DNA of 64,000 nt, taken from positions 51,098 through 115,097 of the forward strand of contig JAHBXY010000005.1 in the NCBI GenBank assembly GCA_019636275.1, in the 5' to 3' direction. Each line of letters begins with the position of its first letter. The first letter of the stretch is position 1. This stretch comes from Planctomycetota bacterium (GTDB taxonomy: Bacteria; Planctomycetota; J058). Of this stretch, positions 52,956 to 61,938 are shown piece by piece. Below the pieces are notes generated by a model that saw only the letters and a list, made by a program, of their open reading frames with translations, did not search any database and was not told where the DNA came from. The translations under genes and the position numbers were made by a program.

Positions 52956-54218
52956 TCAGCGCCCGCTCGCCCCGCCGACCTCGCCGAGCGCCTCTCGCAG
53001 CGAGCCGCCCGCCGCGGCGGGCGGCTCGAGCGTGGCGACGAGCGCGCGCTGGACGCGCGCGCGGTCGCCGCGCACCCAGGGCGTGGTGTCCTCGACCACG
53101 CACCGGACGACCACCCGGCTCGCCGGCGCGACGACGACGCGGCGCGCGCCCGCCGCGGTGGCCGCCTCGAGCCGGAGGGCGAGGGACGGGTCGTCGCCCT
53201 CGGCCAGGTCCCAGCGGACGACGGCCTGACCCGGGGGCAGCCACGTCTCGATCGAGAGCGCCACGCCCCCCTCGACCGCGGCCTCGGTCAGGGCCGCCGG
53301 CCGGGCGTGCTCGTGGAAGGCCACGACGAGCGCCTCGCGGCACACGACGCAGAACGAGGCCGCGTCGCTGCGCATGATGCAGTGGGGCTGCGCCCGCCAG
53401 GCGCTCCGCGCGCGCAGGGCGGCGCCCTCATGGAGACCCACCGGCGTCGCGTCGGGGTCGAAGCCGCGGGTGAACGGGATCGCCGCGCCCGGGGGGCGCT
53501 GGCGCGACGTGACGAGCGGCGCGTCGCGGTCGAGCCAGGCCTCCCAGGGCGTCTGCGCCCGGTCGAAGGCGGCGTTGGGCGCGTGGTCGTCGTGGTCGTC
53601 GTGGCCGTGCGCGTCGCCCGGGCGCTCCTCGACGAGGCCGCCGAGCGAGTGGCCGAGCTCGTGGGCGGTCACGAGGAGCAGGTCGAGGCCGTGCTGGCGG
53701 TTGCGCGCGTCGCGGTTGCGGCTGACGACCGACACGCGCCCGCCGCGGTGCGCCGTGCCGCCGAAGCGGTCCTGGTTGACGACGACGTGGATCAGGTCGG
53801 CGGCGAACCCGGCCGCCACCGTCGCCCGCCCGACGAGCGCGTGCAGGCGGCGGACGTCGAACTCCATGCGGTTCGAGGGGACGGGCTGCGGGTAGCGCAC
53901 CTGCAGGTGCGTCTCGCCGCGGCGCGCGACGGGCAGGAACACGAGGTGCACGTTGAACAGGCCGCGGTAGGTGGCGAACGGCTCGACCTCCTCGAACAGG
54001 CGCAGCACCTCGCGCGCGTCGGCGTCGAAGCGGGCCCGCTCGGCCGCCCCGTAGCCGTCGGCCACGACGACGAGGTCGAGCGCGTTCCACTCCGGGGCCG
54101 AGCGCAGGACCGTCGTGACGGTCCCCTCGCGGCCCTCGTGCTGGAACGCCACGTCCTGGCCGCGACCGTCGACCCCGAGCAGGGCGATCCAAGCGCAGGC
54201 GATCCACCAGGCCTTCAT
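52956..54218 (-). CDS. Secreted M64-type (IgA peptidase-like) metallopeptidase
   Basis: About 420 residues from the ATG at 54218 with signal peptide MKAWWIACAWIALLGVDG; a start at 54254 is possible. The zinc site is H186-E187-x-x-H190 (AHELGHSLGGLVEE). The ALDLVVVADGYGAAERARF segment, the NVHLVFLPV strand and HCIMRSDAASFCVVC near the end match the M64 family. A His/Asp-rich stretch (HGHDDHDDH) follows the zinc site. The C-terminal 100 residues are a beta domain. The 3' end of the gene carries a perfect 28-bp palindrome (53001-53028). Confidence 0.85.
   Translation of the reverse strand: MKAWWIACAWIALLGVDGRGQDVAFQHEGREGTVTTVLRSAPEWNALDLVVVADGYGAAERARFDADAREVLRLFEEVEPFATYRGLFNVHLVFLPVARRGETHLQVRYPQPVPSNRMEFDVRRLHALVGRATVAAGFAADLIHVVVNQDRFGGTAHRGGRVSVVSRNRDARNRQHGLDLLLVTAHELGHSLGGLVEERPGDAHGHDDHDDHAPNAAFDRAQTPWEAWLDRDAPLVTSRQRPPGAAIPFTRGFDPDATPVGLHEGAALRARSAWRAQPHCIMRSDAASFCVVCREALVVAFHEHARPAALTEAAVEGGVALSIETWLPPGQAVVRWDLAEGDDPSLALRLEAATAAGARRVVVAPASRVVVRCVVEDTTPWVRGDRARVQRALVATLEPPAAAGGSLREALGEVGGASGR
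53001..53028. terminator. Perfect 28-bp palindrome in the 3' end of the M64 gene
   Basis: cgagccgcccgccg and its exact complement run from 53001 to 53028 with no loop. It lies 46 bases after the last stop of the pilin-like operon, so it may end that transcript although it is inside the coding part of the opposite gene. Confidence 0.5.
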
Positions 54219-54453
54219 GGCCGCGACCAGCGCGAAGCCCGGGCCGGACGGCAACGTTGAACTTATGGACGTTCGGTCACAGAAGCTTCACGGAAGCGAC
54301 CCACACGCGAGCCGCACGGCGGAATCGGAGACGAACGCAAGTCCATGCCGGGCCATGGCGGAAAAAAGCGCGTATCCCGGCGCGGGTCCTCCCCGTCGTG
54401 TCGGGTGAGCCGGGCGGAGCGCCCGGCGAGCCGACCCCGAGAGAGAGAGACCC

Positions 54454-54933
54454 ATGACCCGCCTCACCGCGCTGCTCGCCTCGACCCTCATCGTCTGCAT
54501 GCACTCGGGCGTCGCCGCCGCCCCGCCGGCCGACCCCGTCGCGGCCCTCGGCTGGCTCGAGGGCCGCTGGCGTGGCGAGGGCCCCCGGGCCCAGCGGTTC
54601 GAGGCGATCTACACGTCGCCCGAGGGCGGCGTGATCCTGGGCCTGACCAAGGGCTTCAGCGGCGAGCGCGTCACCTTCACCGAGTTCGAGCGGATCGAGG
54701 CGCGCGATGGGCAGGTCGTGCTGCTCCCGTTCCCGGGCGGACGGCCGGCGGCCACCTTCACGCTGACCGAGCACGACGCGGCCGCGCGCCGCGCCGTGTT
54801 CGAGAACCCCGAGAACGACTTCCCGTCGCGGATCGTCTTCGACCGGCCGGCCGACGACACCCTGCGGATCACCCTCGAGGGCGCGCCCGGCGGGACGCCG
54901 CGGGCGATGGTCCTGGACCTCCGGCGCGGCTGA
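54454..54933 (+). CDS. Secreted DUF6265 protein
   Basis: 159 residues with a signal peptide (about 1-22). WLEGRWRGEG, the central SPEGGVILGLTKGFSGE, FTEFERIEARDGQVVLLPFPGG and RAVFENPENDFPSRIVFDRPADDTLRITLEG fit DUF6265, a lipocalin-like family of unknown function. It lies in the periplasm. GAGAGAGAGA precedes the ATG. The last 65 bases overlap the convergent RING-protein gene. Confidence 0.88.
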   Translation: MTRLTALLASTLIVCMHSGVAAAPPADPVAALGWLEGRWRGEGPRAQRFEAIYTSPEGGVILGLTKGFSGERVTFTEFERIEARDGQVVLLPFPGGRPAATFTLTEHDAAARRAVFENPENDFPSRIVFDRPADDTLRITLEGAPGGTPRAMVLDLRRG

Positions 54934-56203
54934 CCCGCCGCGTCGGCGCGAGCGCCACCTCGACCTCGCGCGAGCGGAGCGGCAGGCCGGCGAACAGGAG
55001 CGTCGCCTGCAGGCGCAGGCGGCGCCGGTCGCGACCGCGCGCGCGGAGGGCCGGTCCGGGGACGACCTCGAACGAGAGCGCGTGGCGCCCCGACACGTCC
55101 TCGCCGGGCGCCGACGGCCCGGCCAGGACGACCTCCTCGCGGGAGAAGACGCGCCAGTCGCGGTCGCTGGGCCGCCGCCGCTCCGTGACGACGGAGACGA
55201 CGAGCGTCCCCACCTGCGCGCGGGCGTGCAGGGCCAGGAGCACCTCGCCGCGCACGACCGGCGGACCAGGGGCGAGGGGAGCGACGCGCAGGTCGATCGC
55301 GTCGACCCGCGGGCGCCGCCCGCGCCGGACCCGGCGGCGGCGCACCGCGGCGAGGGCGGCCGGCGGCGCCGGCTCGCGCGTGGCGCGCACGGGGCAGGCG
55401 GTCCAGGCGGCCGGCCCGTCGAGCGCGAACGCGGGGGCCTCGACCTCGTGCAGGGCGGGCGGGGCCTCGAGCGCCGGCGGCGCCGACCGGCCGTCGACGA
55501 GCGGCACGACGACCGGCGCCGAGCGCACCCCCGGCTGCGCGTCGAGCTCGGCCGTGACGACGAGCGTCTGCCGCGGGCCGAGCCCCTCGCCCGGGACCTG
55601 ACCGCGCCAGCGCAGCGGCGCCGGGTGCAGGGTGAAGCGGAACGTCGTCCGGCCGCGCGCCAGGAGGAGCCCGCGGCGCGGGCCCGACCAGGCCCGCAGG
55701 CGCTCGAGCCACGAGCGCGCCGCGCCGCCGACGAGCGCCGCCTCCTCGACGCGCAGCGACGCCGGCCCCTCGGGCGTCTCGAGCAGGGTCTCGACGCGCA
55801 GCCGCAGCCCCTGGCCGCGCACCGGCTCGGCCGCGTCGACGACGAGCGTCCCCTCGAGCCCGCGCCCGACGTCGGCCAGCGGCGCGAGCGTGAGCCGGAG
55901 GGCGAGGTCGCGCCGCCGGCCGCGCTCGACCTGCGGCGGCTGCACCGAGAGGAACCCGAGCGAGCGCCGCAGGCGCTGGCGCCCACCGACGGGCAGGAAC
56001 GGGTGCAGCGACCCGACGACCCGCGCGGCGCCCGGGTCCGCGCGGAAGCGGGCGGCGCGGCAGCCGAGCACCGTGCAGCGCCCGTGCTCGAGGAAGCACG
56101 CCTGGTGGTGCTCCGTCCCGCACGCCGCGCAGGCCACGACCGCGTCCTGGCTGGACGGGCCGAGGAGGGCGGCGAGGCAGTAAGGGCAGCGGAGATCGGC
56201 CAT
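54869..56203 (-). CDS. Prokaryotic RING-like zinc-finger protein with long beta-rich C-terminal region
   Basis: 444 residues. The N-terminal 50 residues are a Prok-RING-like treble clef: CPYC, VACAACGTEHHQACFLEHGRC and LGCRAARF. It is closely similar to the mini-RING protein at 14080. The rest (60-440) contains several beta-sandwich-like segments with Arg-rich connections (ALRLTLAPL, VVDAAEPVRGQGLRLRVE, then LSFEVVPG), with no enzyme motif. It may recruit partners through the zinc finger. The 3' end overlaps the DUF6265 gene. Confidence 0.7.
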   Translation of the reverse strand: MADLRCPYCLAALLGPSSQDAVVACAACGTEHHQACFLEHGRCTVLGCRAARFRADPGAARVVGSLHPFLPVGGRQRLRRSLGFLSVQPPQVERGRRRDLALRLTLAPLADVGRGLEGTLVVDAAEPVRGQGLRLRVETLLETPEGPASLRVEEAALVGGAARSWLERLRAWSGPRRGLLLARGRTTFRFTLHPAPLRWRGQVPGEGLGPRQTLVVTAELDAQPGVRSAPVVVPLVDGRSAPPALEAPPALHEVEAPAFALDGPAAWTACPVRATREPAPPAALAAVRRRRVRRGRRPRVDAIDLRVAPLAPGPPVVRGEVLLALHARAQVGTLVVSVVTERRRPSDRDWRVFSREEVVLAGPSAPGEDVSGRHALSFEVVPGPALRARGRDRRRLRLQATLLFAGLPLRSREVEVALAPTRRVSRAGGPGPSPAASRRARPRG

Positions 56204-56207
56204 GGTG

Positions 56208-56345
56208 TGGTCGACGGCTGCGGCCGCGGATGCCGGGCGATGCGGCGCGCGCGCGGGTCGTAGGATCAGGCGATCGATACGACCCGCGCGCGCGCCGCCT
56301 CGCCTCGGCCTCCGCAGCCTCGCCTCGCTCCTTGCTGCGTTTCAC
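56208..56345 (+). repeat. Intergenic repeat family II, full copy
   Basis: It contains the core gtggtcgacggctgcggccg, then a hairpin, then ctcgcctcggcctccgcagc, all in the same order as at 20085. It lies between two genes on the - strand. Confidence 0.88.
56242..56298. terminator. Perfect 21-bp stem, family II hairpin
   Basis: Arms 56242-56262 and 56278-56298 pair perfectly over 21 bp with a 15-base loop. The inner part of the stem differs from that at 20122 (GGGTCGTA for GGGC) but is compensated on the other arm, so pairing is kept. Confidence 0.6.
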
Positions 56346-56399
56346 CCGGGGCCTGGGCGCGTCCGTTCCGAGCTTGCCTCCCGGAGGCGGGTCGCGCCA

Positions 56400-57627
56400 T
56401 CAGAGCAAGTGCAAGCGGACTCCCAAGCGCTCGAGGAGCGCCTCCTTGCGCTCCTCCGGCGGGCAGGCCTCCCACGCGGCGCGGTCGGTGACGAAGCCCA
56501 GCGCGCAGTGGGTGGCGAAGTGCAGCGACCGGACGACGTCGTGCTCGACCTCGACGCGGGTCGGTTCGACCGAGGCCAGGCGCAGGTCGAGGTGCCACAC
56601 GGCGTCGGCCTCGCCGTCGCTCGTCGTGAACGCCACGCGCTCGCCGGGCGGGCTCACGGCGACGTCCACGACCTCGCCCGCGGCGAGCAGGCTCCACTCC
56701 TGGAACACGCCCTCGGCGAAGCGGCGCACCTCGACGCGCTCGCCGTCGGGCGCCGTCCGCGCCCAGGCGACCACGCGCGCGGCGAGGCTGCAGGCGAAGG
56801 CGCGCGCCCGCTCGCCGGCGCGCGGGCTGAACGGGGTCACACGGTAGCGCTTGCCCTCCTGCTCGAGGACCAGCCAGCGCTGGCCGTCGAGCCGGTCGAG
56901 GACGAAGTCGCCCTGCCAGGTGCGCTCGAGCCGGCGCGGCAGGGGCGGCGGGGCCGGCGGCGCGTCCCACAGCGCCGGGTCGGCCGGCGGCCCGAAGCGG
57001 GCCAGCGGGTCGAGCTCGCCGAGCGCCCAGGCGGCGAGGGCCCCGCGCACGGCGAGCGCCACCTCGCCCTCGGGGTCGTCGACGCGCCCCTCGAGCGCGA
57101 GCGCGTCGGCGGCCTTGGCCGCCGCGCCGCGGGCGGGGCTCGTGCGCGTGCGCGCCTCGAGCAGGAGCGTGGCCTCGCGCAGGGCCTCCCAGGCCGGCGC
57201 CCTGGGGTCGCGCGTGTCGAGGAGGAAGGTCGCCCGCCCGGCCCGCGCCGCCTCGGCCGCCGCGGCGTCGCGCCCGTCGGGCCGCGTGAGCCAGGCGGCG
57301 AGCGCCTCGACGACCGCGCGCGGGCGTCGTGCACCGGGTCGCCCGGCGCGACGACGATGCAGGCAGCAACCGACGGCCTCAGCGCGGCGCGCACGACGCC
57401 TCCGCGCCCCAGGCGTCGAGGCCGCACGACGGCCAGCGGCGGATCGGCGAGCGGCCCCACCGCGGCGCGACCGCCAGCCGCGCCCCGGCGTCGCCCGCGT
57501 GCGCCGCCAGGCGCAGGCGCTCCGGGTCGAGGTCGCCGCGGCGCACGCGCTCCCATAGCGCGCGCGCCCGCGCCTCGGCCCCGCCCGCCCCGGCGGCCCG
57601 CTCGTAGCCCCGCGCCCGGTCGTCCAC
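56400..57627 (-). CDS. Protein of unknown function, paralogue of 43650-44309 (two apparent frameshifts)
   Basis: About 408 residues if joined from the GTG at 57627. The first part in one frame (about 1-75) has RGDLDPERLRLAAHAGDAGAR, the module also seen at 43650. Near 57390 the likely coding frame changes (AALRPSVAACIVVAPGDPVHDARA) and near 57325 again (VVEALAAWLTRPDGRDA), then is open to 56400. The C-terminal 230 residues are unlike the paralogue: beta strands such as WQGDFVLDRLDGQRWLVLEQEGKRYRVTPF and VDVAVSPPGERVAFTTSDGE suggest a WD40-like or propeller segment. Sequencing error or decay would explain the breaks. Confidence 0.55.
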
Positions 57628-57675
57628 GGCGTGATGGTACTCCGCCGGTGTCCCGGGCGCCGGGGATCGACGATC

Positions 57676-58392
57676 ATGGCGCGCGTGCCCCCCGCCGTCC
57701 GCCTGCGCCAGGTCACGAAGGTCTACGCGCACTCGCGCGTCGAGGTCCACGCCCTGCGTGGCGTCGACCTCGACGTCGAGCCGGGCGAGATGGTCGCGAT
57801 CACGGGCCCGTCCGGCTCGGGCAAGTCGACGCTCCTGCACGTGGCGGGCGCCCTCGACCTGCCGACGGCGGGCGAGCTCGCCGTCCTCGGCGAGGACCTG
57901 CGGGCGCTCTCGGACGACCGCCTGGCCGCGTTCCGCCGCCGGCGTCTGGGGTTCGTGTTCCAGTTCTTCAACCTCCTGCCGACGCTCTCGGCCTGCGAGA
58001 ACGCGGCGCTGCCGCTCCTCCTCGACGGCCGCGGCCGCCGCGAGGCGCTGGCCAGGGGCGCGGCGCTCCTCGAGCGCGTGGGCCTGGGCGACCGCCTGGA
58101 CCACCGCCCCGACGAGCTCTCGGGCGGGCAGCAGCAGCGGGTGGCCCTGGCGCGCGCGCTCGCCGGCGACCCGGCGCTGCTCCTGGCCGACGAGCCGACG
58201 GGCAACCTCGACTCCGAGGCCGGCGCGCGCGTCCTCGACCTGCTCGACGAGGCGCGGCGCGCGCAGGGGCTCACGGTGGTCCTCGTCACGCACGACCCGG
58301 GCGTCGCCGCGCGCGCCGACCGCGTCGTGCGGCTGAAGGACGGCCGCGTCGACCAGGTGACCCGGCCCGCGCAGCCGGGCGACGCGCCGTGA
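57676..58392 (+). CDS. MacB/LolD-type ABC transporter ATP-binding protein
   Basis: 238 residues from the ATG at 57676. Walker A is GPSGSGKST, the Q loop sits in FVFQFFNLLPTLSACEN (typical of MacB/LolD), the signature is LSGGQQQRVALARAL, Walker B LLLADEPTGNLD and the switch histidine VLVTHD. The FNLLP segment distinguishes it from importers. With the permease gene, which overlaps it by four bases, it forms a type VII exporter or lipoprotein extractor. The periplasmic adaptor is not in the window. Confidence 0.93.
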   Translation: MARVPPAVRLRQVTKVYAHSRVEVHALRGVDLDVEPGEMVAITGPSGSGKSTLLHVAGALDLPTAGELAVLGEDLRALSDDRLAAFRRRRLGFVFQFFNLLPTLSACENAALPLLLDGRGRREALARGAALLERVGLGDRLDHRPDELSGGQQQRVALARALAGDPALLLADEPTGNLDSEAGARVLDLLDEARRAQGLTVVLVTHDPGVAARADRVVRLKDGRVDQVTRPAQPGDAP

Positions 58393-61025
58393 GGGCGCTC
58401 GTCGGGCCGGTGGCGCTGCGCCGCGTGCGCCTCGAGCCCGGCCGCACGGCGCTGCTGGTCGCCGGCGTGGCCCTGGGTGTGGCCGTGTTCGTGGCCGTGC
58501 GCGCGCTCAACCAGACCGCCGTGGCCACGCTCGGCAAGGTCGGCCAGGTGGCCGCCGGGGGCGCGGCGCTCGTGGTCGAGGGGGGCGCCGGCGGGGTGCC
58601 GCTCGACCTCCTCCCCGCCCTGCGCGCGGTCGAGGGCGTCGCGGCCGCCGCGCCGATCGTGGCCCGCTTCGCCCGCGAGCCGGTCGCCGACCAGGCCGGC
58701 CCCGACGCCGCCGACGCGCCGCGCGTGCTCGTCCTCGGGCTCGACCTGCTCGACCCGGCCGCGCGCGAGGTCGCCGCCGGCCGCGACGTGGGGGTCTCGC
58801 TCGACCCGGCGGCCCTGCTCCTGCCGCGCCCGGCGCTCGTCGCCGCGCCCTTCGCCCGCCGCCGCGGACTGGCCCCGCGCCAGCCGTTCGAGCTGTTCGC
58901 CCGCGAGGGGCGGGCCTCGTTCGTCGTGGCCGGCGTGTTCGAGCCGCGGGGGCCCGCGGCCGAGGTCACGGGCGGCGACCTCGTCGTCCTGCCGCTGGGC
59001 CTGGCGCTCGAGGCCTTCGGCCCCGAGGGGCGCGCCGACCGCGTGGCCGTCTCGCTCGCCGACGGGGCCGACGCCGACGGAGTCGCCGCGGGCCTCCGGG
59101 CGGTCGTCGCCGCGGCCCCCGGCGGCGCGGGGCTGCGCGTCGACGCGCCCGGCGCCGGCGCGCTCCAGCCGGGCGCCCTCCTCGGGACCATGCAGCTCGG
59201 CCTGACGATCGCGAGCCTGCTGGCGCTCGTCGTCGGGCAGTTCCTCATCTACAACGCCATGTCGATCGCCGTCGTCCGGCGCCGGCCGGAGCTCGGCGTC
59301 CTGCGCGCGGTCGGCGCCTCGCGCGCGCACCTCGCCCTCCTGCTCCTGGCCGAGGCGCTGGCCTTCGGGGCCGTCGGCTCGGCCCTGGGGCTGGGCCTCG
59401 GCGCGCTCCTGGCCGACGCCGCGCTCGGCCTCGTCAACGCTCAGGTGACGCAGCTCTACGCCATGCTCGACGCGCGCCGCGCGACGCTCGACGCCTCGAC
59501 GGTCGCGCTCGGGCTCCTGGCGGGGCCGCTCGCGACCGTGCTGGCGAGCGTCCCCCCGGTCGTCTCGGCCCTGACCGTGTCGCCGGTCGAGGCCGCCCGC
59601 AAGGACCCGCCGCGCGGCCGCGCCGACCGCGCCGTGCGCGCGCTCGCCGCCGTGGGCGCGGCCGCGCTCCTCGGCTCGGCCGGCTGGTACGTCGCCAGCG
59701 CGGGGCAGTCGATCCCCGAGGGCGCGCTGCTCCTCGTGGGGGTCGCCGGCGGGGCGGCCCTCCTGGCCCCCTGGGCGGCCAGCCGCGCCGTGACCCTCCT
59801 GCGCCCGCTCCTGGCGCGCCTCGGCCCCACGGGCGCCCTGGCCGCCGACGCGCTGCTCGTGCGCCCGGGGCGCGCCGGCGTGACGGTGGCCGCGCTCATG
59901 GTGGCGCTCGGCGGCGTGCTGGCGATCTCCGGGCTCGTGCGCTCGCTCGAGCGCGCCGTCACCACGTGGGTCGCGCAGGTGCTCGTGGCCGACATCTACT
60001 GCGCGGCGAGCAACCCGCTCGGCAGCCAGGGCAACACGCTCCTCGACGCCGAGCAGGTCCAGGCGGCCCTGCTCGAGGTGGAAGGCGTGGCCAGCGCCTA
60101 CCCGATCCGCTTCGTGTTCGAGGAGGCGACGACCCGCGCGCGCGGCGGCGACGAGCGGCGCGGCCAGGCGCTCGTCATGGCCTTCGACCTGGCCTTCCTC
60201 GGCGACCACTCGCGGATCCCCGTGACCGCGTCGGTCGACGGCGGCCTCAAGGGCGCGATCGCGCGCATCCTCGAGCGGCCGGCCGACCGCGTGGCGATCT
60301 CGTCGAACCTGGCCCGCGCGCGCGGCATCGGCGTGGGCGACCGGGTCACCCTGCGCACGCCGGAGGGCCCGTGGTCGCCCGAGGTGGTCCTGTGCGTCGT
60401 CGACTACTCGAGCGAGCACGGCTGCGTCTACGTCGACCTGCCCGAGTATCGCCGCCGCTGGAGCGACCCGCGCGCCAACGCCTTCGACCTCTTCGTGCGC
60501 CCGGGCGCCGACCCGGCCGCCGTCGCGGCCGACCTCCGCCGCCGGCTCGGCGGCCGCTACGACCTGTTCGTCACCGAGAACGCCGCCTTCCGCCGGCAGG
60601 TGCTCGTCGTGGTCGAGGGCGCGTTCACGGTCACCTACGCCATGCAGGTGATCGCCATCGGCGTGGCCCTCCTCGGCGTCGTGACGACGCTCCTGGCCAC
60701 GGCGCTCGAGCGCACGCGCGAGCTGGGCGTCCTGCGCGCCGTCGGCGCCACGCGCGGGCAGGTGCGCCGGACGATCGTCACCGAGGCCGCCCTCCTGGGC
60801 GCGCTGGCCGGCGCGTTCGCCGCCGGGCTCGGGGCCGCCATGGGCCTGGCGCTCGTCACGCGGATCGTCTCCGGCCAGTACGGCTGGGACCTGGAGTACG
60901 TCTACCCGTGGGGCCAGGCCCTGTGGGGCGGGGCCCTGGCCACGGCGCTGGCCGCGCTGGCGGGCGCCCTGCCGGCCGAGCGGGCGGCGCGCCTCGAGGT
61001 CGTCCGGGCGCTCGAGGGCGAGTGA
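58389..61025 (+). CDS. FtsX/MacB-like ABC transporter permease with two permease units
   Basis: 878 residues from a GTG overlapping the ATPase stop. An N-terminal helix and a large periplasmic MacB_PCD-like domain (about 40-250) are followed by FtsX helices (about 270-450: QFLIYNAMSIAVVRRRPELGVLRAVGAS). Two further helices, a second periplasmic domain (about 510-730) and a final FtsX unit (about 740-870: ERTRELGVLRAVGATRGQ) complete it. The two 'ELGVLRAVGA' coupling segments are nearly the same. The architecture is like DevC- or AttF-type fused permeases. The cargo is unknown. Confidence 0.9.
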   Translation: MRALVGPVALRRVRLEPGRTALLVAGVALGVAVFVAVRALNQTAVATLGKVGQVAAGGAALVVEGGAGGVPLDLLPALRAVEGVAAAAPIVARFAREPVADQAGPDAADAPRVLVLGLDLLDPAAREVAAGRDVGVSLDPAALLLPRPALVAAPFARRRGLAPRQPFELFAREGRASFVVAGVFEPRGPAAEVTGGDLVVLPLGLALEAFGPEGRADRVAVSLADGADADGVAAGLRAVVAAAPGGAGLRVDAPGAGALQPGALLGTMQLGLTIASLLALVVGQFLIYNAMSIAVVRRRPELGVLRAVGASRAHLALLLLAEALAFGAVGSALGLGLGALLADAALGLVNAQVTQLYAMLDARRATLDASTVALGLLAGPLATVLASVPPVVSALTVSPVEAARKDPPRGRADRAVRALAAVGAAALLGSAGWYVASAGQSIPEGALLLVGVAGGAALLAPWAASRAVTLLRPLLARLGPTGALAADALLVRPGRAGVTVAALMVALGGVLAISGLVRSLERAVTTWVAQVLVADIYCAASNPLGSQGNTLLDAEQVQAALLEVEGVASAYPIRFVFEEATTRARGGDERRGQALVMAFDLAFLGDHSRIPVTASVDGGLKGAIARILERPADRVAISSNLARARGIGVGDRVTLRTPEGPWSPEVVLCVVDYSSEHGCVYVDLPEYRRRWSDPRANAFDLFVRPGADPAAVAADLRRRLGGRYDLFVTENAAFRRQVLVVVEGAFTVTYAMQVIAIGVALLGVVTTLLATALERTRELGVLRAVGATRGQVRRTIVTEAALLGALAGAFAAGLGAAMGLALVTRIVSGQYGWDLEYVYPWGQALWGGALATALAALAGALPAERAARLEVVRALEGE

Positions 61026-61125
61026 CCGCTCCGGAAGAGCGCGGGCCCGGCCACCCCGACCGTCGGGGCGCCGGGCCCTCGCCCGAGCAACCGTGAGTCT
61101 TCGCGCCTCCATGAGGCTCAGGCGC

Positions 61126-61782
61126 CTACATGAGGCTCATGAACACCAGCGTCACCTTGAAGGCGACGCCGCTGACGAGCGCCTGGCCGAGGAGGCGGCG
61201 CATGCGGTCCATCTCGGCCAGCTTGCGCAGGGTCATGAAGCGCAGGTAGCTGAAGCGCGCGTAGAGGAGCTGCTCCGGGCTCTGGCGGTCCTGGCGCCGG
61301 TAGCTGTCCTTGAGGAACGCCTCGAACGTGGGCTGCGCGGCGTTGAAGCGGCGCCAGGAGAGCTCCTCGGGCACCTCGACCACCTCGCCGATCCGGTCCT
61401 CGTTGCCCCCCTCCGCGTGGACGGCGCGGCCGGCCAGGACGCGGAAGATGTAGGTGCGCACGAAGGCCAGCAGCAGGGCCACCGTCAGGCCCCAGGCGAG
61501 CAGGGCCAGGAGCCCCGCGAACGCGCGCGCGCCCAGGGCGCCCTTCATCGCCTGGAGCGCCGGCGAGAGGTCGGCCTGGAGCATGTAGCCCATGGCGAGC
61601 ACGCCGAACCCCATGAGGAAGTTGCCCAGCTGGTCCACGGAGAGGACCGTCTGCGGGGCCGCCTCGACGTAGTGGCGCAGGAGGTCCTCGTTCTGCACCT
61701 GGATGCTCTTGATCTGGACGCCATCGACCTGGCCGGTCCGGTCGTGGACGTCGCGAAGCACGGGGTCCTGGGTGGTGAACAC
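61126..61782 (-). CDS. Membrane protein of unknown function
   Basis: 218 residues from the GTG at 61782, chosen for AGGAGG seven bases upstream. Helices at about 50-72, 85-110 and 195-215 are separated by a cytoplasmic loop with RQDRQSPEQLLYARFSYLRFMTLRKLAEMDRMRRLL. The protein is not like a transporter. It lies 157 bases downstream of the larger membrane protein at 61939, and both are on the - strand. No family could be named. Confidence 0.65.
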   Translation of the reverse strand: MFTTQDPVLRDVHDRTGQVDGVQIKSIQVQNEDLLRHYVEAAPQTVLSVDQLGNFLMGFGVLAMGYMLQADLSPALQAMKGALGARAFAGLLALLAWGLTVALLLAFVRTYIFRVLAGRAVHAEGGNEDRIGEVVEVPEELSWRRFNAAQPTFEAFLKDSYRRQDRQSPEQLLYARFSYLRFMTLRKLAEMDRMRRLLGQALVSGVAFKVTLVFMSLM

Positions 61783-61938
61783 GGTCGCGCCTCCTCGGCA
61801 GCGCCCTTGAACAACTCCCGGGCCGTGCGCGTCGTGCGCGTAACCCCATGCCACGCTGAGGCGCGACGACCCTCGTGCGCCGGCCTGGACCACGCTCCGC
61901 GTTCTGAAGTGAGCGCCTGCGCCGGGCCGGAGCAGGCG

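Noticed and set aside
57723..61112. A very long open frame on the - strand opposite the ABC transporter genes
   Set aside because: It lies entirely opposite the ATPase and permease genes, whose motifs are unmistakable; the translation is low-complexity and antisense.
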